Positions 39,620-41,598 of a stretch of 41,598 nucleotides of DNA are shown one piece after another. The position numbers and the translations under genes were made by a program. The stretch is from an uncultured Ruminococcus sp. Its GTDB lineage: Bacteria > Bacillota > Clostridia > Oscillospirales > Ruminococcaceae. The notes under the pieces are model-generated. The model did not search any database, had not been told where the DNA came from, and saw only the letters and a program-made list of their open reading frames with translations. Location of the stretch: the NCBI GenBank assembly GCA_910584195.1, contig CAJTYV010000027.1, forward strand, positions 1 to 41,598, written 5' to 3'. Each line of letters begins with the position of its first letter. Positions within the stretch are counted from its first letter, which is position 1.

Positions 39620-39994
39620 ATGAGTTCAGAAACAACCATAGTGGCTGAGCAGTGCCGTCTCCAGGAATGGGCGGCTCAGATCCGGGACTGCCAGAGTCGT
39701 CCAGCCGGCATGAGCGTTGTCACCTGGTGTGCCCATCACGGCATCACAAAAGCAAACTATTATTACCGGCTCCGCCGCGTAAGGGAGGCCTGCCTGAAAA
39801 CCATCCAAGGGAAAATGCCCGCACAGCAGGTGGTTCCTGTAGAGCCAGAACTTTTACAGTGCCGGGAACAGGAAGGCAGAACCCCACAGTCCGGGCTGGA
39901 TATTTCCATAAAAGGGTTCTCCATCCATGTAACAGAATCCACATCCATGCCCCTTCTGGCAGAAGTTCTAAAGGCGGTGCGGCATGCTGAATGA
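39620..39994 (+). CDS. tnpA: IS66 accessory protein TnpA
   Basis: 124 residues from the ATG that follows aggaggtaag; an ATG 27 bp upstream lacks a ribosome binding site. The protein has a helix-turn-helix pattern (MSVVTWCAHHGITKANYYYR) near residue 35, as in IS66 first-gene products, and a variable C-terminal region ending AEVLKAVRHAE. It is required with TnpB for IS66 transposition. tnpB starts within its last codons (11-bp overlap), indicating coupling. Confidence 0.85.
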   Translation: MSSETTIVAEQCRLQEWAAQIRDCQSRPAGMSVVTWCAHHGITKANYYYRLRRVREACLKTIQGKMPAQQVVPVEPELLQCREQEGRTPQSGLDISIKGFSIHVTESTSMPLLAEVLKAVRHAE

Positions 39995-40346
39995 CGCCAC
40001 ATGTTTCAAGGCCGTTTATATCGTCTGCGGATACACGGACCTGCGGTCGGGAATGGACCGGCTCGCGGCACTGGTGGAAGCACAGACCGGGAACAGGCCT
40101 TATGTCCCGGATACCCTTTATCTGTTCTGCGGCAGGCGTACAGACCGCATTAAGGGGCTTGTATGGGAAGGGGACGGATGGCTCCTGTTATATAAGAGAC
40201 TGTCCGAAAGCCGTTTTCAGTGGCCGCGCAATCCAGAGGAAGTGCGTCAGCTGACGCAGAAGCAGTTTCGCTGGCTGATGGAAGGGCTGACGATCACACC
40301 GAAAAAATCCGTCAGGCCAGTAGAGCCGCCGGAATATATGGGATGA
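39984..40346 (+). CDS. tnpB: IS66 accessory protein TnpB
   Basis: 120 residues of the classic IS66 Orf2 family: VYIVCGYTDLRSGMDRLAAL, LYLFCGRRTDRIKGLVWEGD and FQWPRNPEEVRQLT are signature blocks. The length is normal, so the gene appears intact. About 280 bp separate it from tnpC; that gap holds a promoter-like tataat (40589-40594) before tnpC but no gene I can support. Confidence 0.93.
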   Translation: MLNDATCFKAVYIVCGYTDLRSGMDRLAALVEAQTGNRPYVPDTLYLFCGRRTDRIKGLVWEGDGWLLLYKRLSESRFQWPRNPEEVRQLTQKQFRWLMEGLTITPKKSVRPVEPPEYMG

Positions 40347-40624
40347 TTTTGTGCAAAACGGAGAACTTTCCAGGCGGTTCTGGCACTTTCAGGACTTGTG
40401 CATTTCGGCAGTATCACACCGGTTCCGCAGGCTTGAAAGATGGTTTCAGCGTATGTCACATGGATCGGCCCCTTAAAAAACCATCATAAAAAAACGTCCT
40501 GCAAAAGCCATCCCAGCGCCGCGTTACAACATGGGCATTATGACGAATGCCAGGAACGTCCCCGTTCGCAAATCCTGCGGGATTCTGATATAATAGAACC
40601 ACTTGGATACCAGGAGGCGGAAGG

Positions 40625-41598
40625 ATGACTTTGAAGTATACAGAAGAAAAACTGAACAGCTTTGACAAGGAGACCCTCATCCAGCTCTTCCTGTCCCAGC
40701 AGGAGCAGCTGGAAAATATCGACCATAACCTCCAGCTGGTATTGGAACAGATGGCGGACTTAAAAAGACACCGCTTCGGCAGGTCATCGGAGAGACATGA
40801 GCCGGATGAACAGATCTCCTTTATGGAGGTGGATGGGAAGATCGTATTTTTTAACGAATCAGAAGCCGTTGCCGCAGAAGAATGCGGCAACGGCGCAGAG
40901 GCTGTCCCCCGCCGGAGACCGAAAAAGAAACAGGGAAAGCGGGAAGAGGATCTGGATGGCCTGCCGGTAGTCGTGATCGAACATTCCATATCTCCGGAGG
41001 AACTGGCGGCGCTGTTTGGGGAAGGGGGTTTTAAACAGCTTCCTGACGAAGTATACCGCAGATATGGTTTTACTCCGGCAAAGGTCGAAGTGGAGGAACA
41101 CCATGTAAAAGTATATGCCGGAAAGAATACGGATGAGATCGTAAAGGCGCCGCATCCGGAGTGCCTGTTAAGGGGAAGCCTGGTGTCCCCCTCGCTGGAA
41201 GCAGCCGTGATGAACGCTAAATATGTCAATGCGGTGCCCCTCTACCGCCAGGAACGAGAGTTTGAACGGTATGGCCTGCATATTTCTAGGCAGAACATGG
41301 CGAACTGGACAATCCAATGTGCAGACAGATACCTCGCTGTCCTCTATGATTACCTGCATGAAAAACTGTACAGTTATCATGTACTGCAGGCAGACGAAAC
41401 ACCTGTGCTGGTGAACAAAGACGGCCGTCCTGCCGGATCAAAAAGCTACATGTGGGTATACCGCACCGGACGGATGTACACAGAACGCCAGATTGTCCTG
41501 TATGAATACCAGAAGACGCGCAATGCCAGCCATCCCAGAGAGTTTTTGAAAGACTTCAACGGCGTATGCGTCACGGACGGATATCAGGTCTACCACAC
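40625..41598 (+). CDS. tnpC: IS66 transposase TnpC (3' truncated by window end)
   Basis: The frame is open from the ATG at 40625 (ribosome binding site aggaggcggaagg) to the last base, giving 324 residues so far. It has an N-terminal leucine-zipper-like helix (LIQLFLSQQEQLENIDHNLQ), a conserved RFGRSSERHE motif, then the start of the DDE catalytic domain with LQADETPVLV (first Asp) and CVTDGYQVYH (second Asp). The catalytic Glu lies outside the window. No frameshift is seen, so the element may be active. Confidence 0.93.
   Translation, partial: MTLKYTEEKLNSFDKETLIQLFLSQQEQLENIDHNLQLVLEQMADLKRHRFGRSSERHEPDEQISFMEVDGKIVFFNESEAVAAEECGNGAEAVPRRRPKKKQGKREEDLDGLPVVVIEHSISPEELAALFGEGGFKQLPDEVYRRYGFTPAKVEVEEHHVKVYAGKNTDEIVKAPHPECLLRGSLVSPSLEAAVMNAKYVNAVPLYRQEREFERYGLHISRQNMANWTIQCADRYLAVLYDYLHEKLYSYHVLQADETPVLVNKDGRPAGSKSYMWVYRTGRMYTERQIVLYEYQKTRNASHPREFLKDFNGVCVTDGYQVYH

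Larger units (their letters stand above)
39497..41598 (+). mobile_element. IS66-family insertion sequence (right end outside window)
   Basis: Three IS66 genes (tnpA, tnpB, tnpC) in standard order with sharply higher GC than the flanking cargo. The left end is placed at gtaaacggtagatag (39497) because IS66 ends commonly begin GTAA-x-CG; this is tentative. A perfect inverted repeat (caaaagtt / aacttttg, 39573-39595) lies between this end and tnpA. The right end and the 8-bp target duplication cannot be checked. Confidence 0.7.

Overview
The window looks like part of an integrative/conjugative element or plasmid cargo from a low-GC Firmicute, most likely a Lachnospiraceae-type gut Clostridium. 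This is inferred from the gene families and base composition; no rRNA or housekeeping gene is present to fix the taxon. Three compositional blocks are visible: a moderately GC-rich conjugative-element backbone (1 to about 5.85 kb), a strongly AT-rich cargo island (about 5.9 to 39.5 kb), and a GC-rich IS66-family insertion sequence that runs off the right edge.

Backbone (1-5849): the 3' part of a very large SNF2-type helicase, a class D-like sortase, a small unknown protein, a protein with two SpoVG domains and a coiled-coil DUF6674-like protein, closed by a strong terminator.

Cargo: the island appears to be one regulon. It holds two agr-type peptide quorum-sensing systems. System 1 has a LytTR regulator and AgrC-like kinase at 15971-17998 and AgrB plus AgrD at 21954-22684. 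System 2 has an Xre regulator, LytTR regulator, AgrC-like kinase and AgrB on the minus strand (35161-38189), with its AgrD divergently encoded at 38425. Ten sites carry a direct repeat of the form cRTTTTCTGC spaced 20-21 bp, with a -10 hexamer starting 31-33 bp after the second repeat. This is the architecture of a LytTR operator-promoter. An eleventh, degenerate pair precedes the system 1 regulator operon.

The sites precede: (i) 6025-9431, a secreted PPC-like beta-sandwich protein and three companions; (ii) 9893-13275, a second large secreted protein and a DUF4885-like protein; (iii) a protein resembling an array of RNA-polymerase alpha C-terminal domains (minus strand); (iv) 18145-21832, a CcpM/CLI_3235-type cluster with a Cys-rich peptide, radical SAM/SPASM maturase, TIGR04066-like protein and ACP-like protein; (v) agrBD, with a subtilisin-like protease and ABC exporter further downstream; (vi) 26230-30191, a second paralogous Cys-rich peptide cluster; (vii) 30503-31709; (viii) an Xre regulator behind a structured leader; (ix) a small unknown protein.

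Working model (inference): a secreted thiolactone-type autoinducer activates a LytTR regulator. The regulator switches on two radical-SAM-modified Cys-rich peptides, the protease/exporter needed to trim and secrete them, and a set of surface or exported proteins. Xre repressors, an ECF sigma factor and alpha-CTD-like proteins add further control layers.
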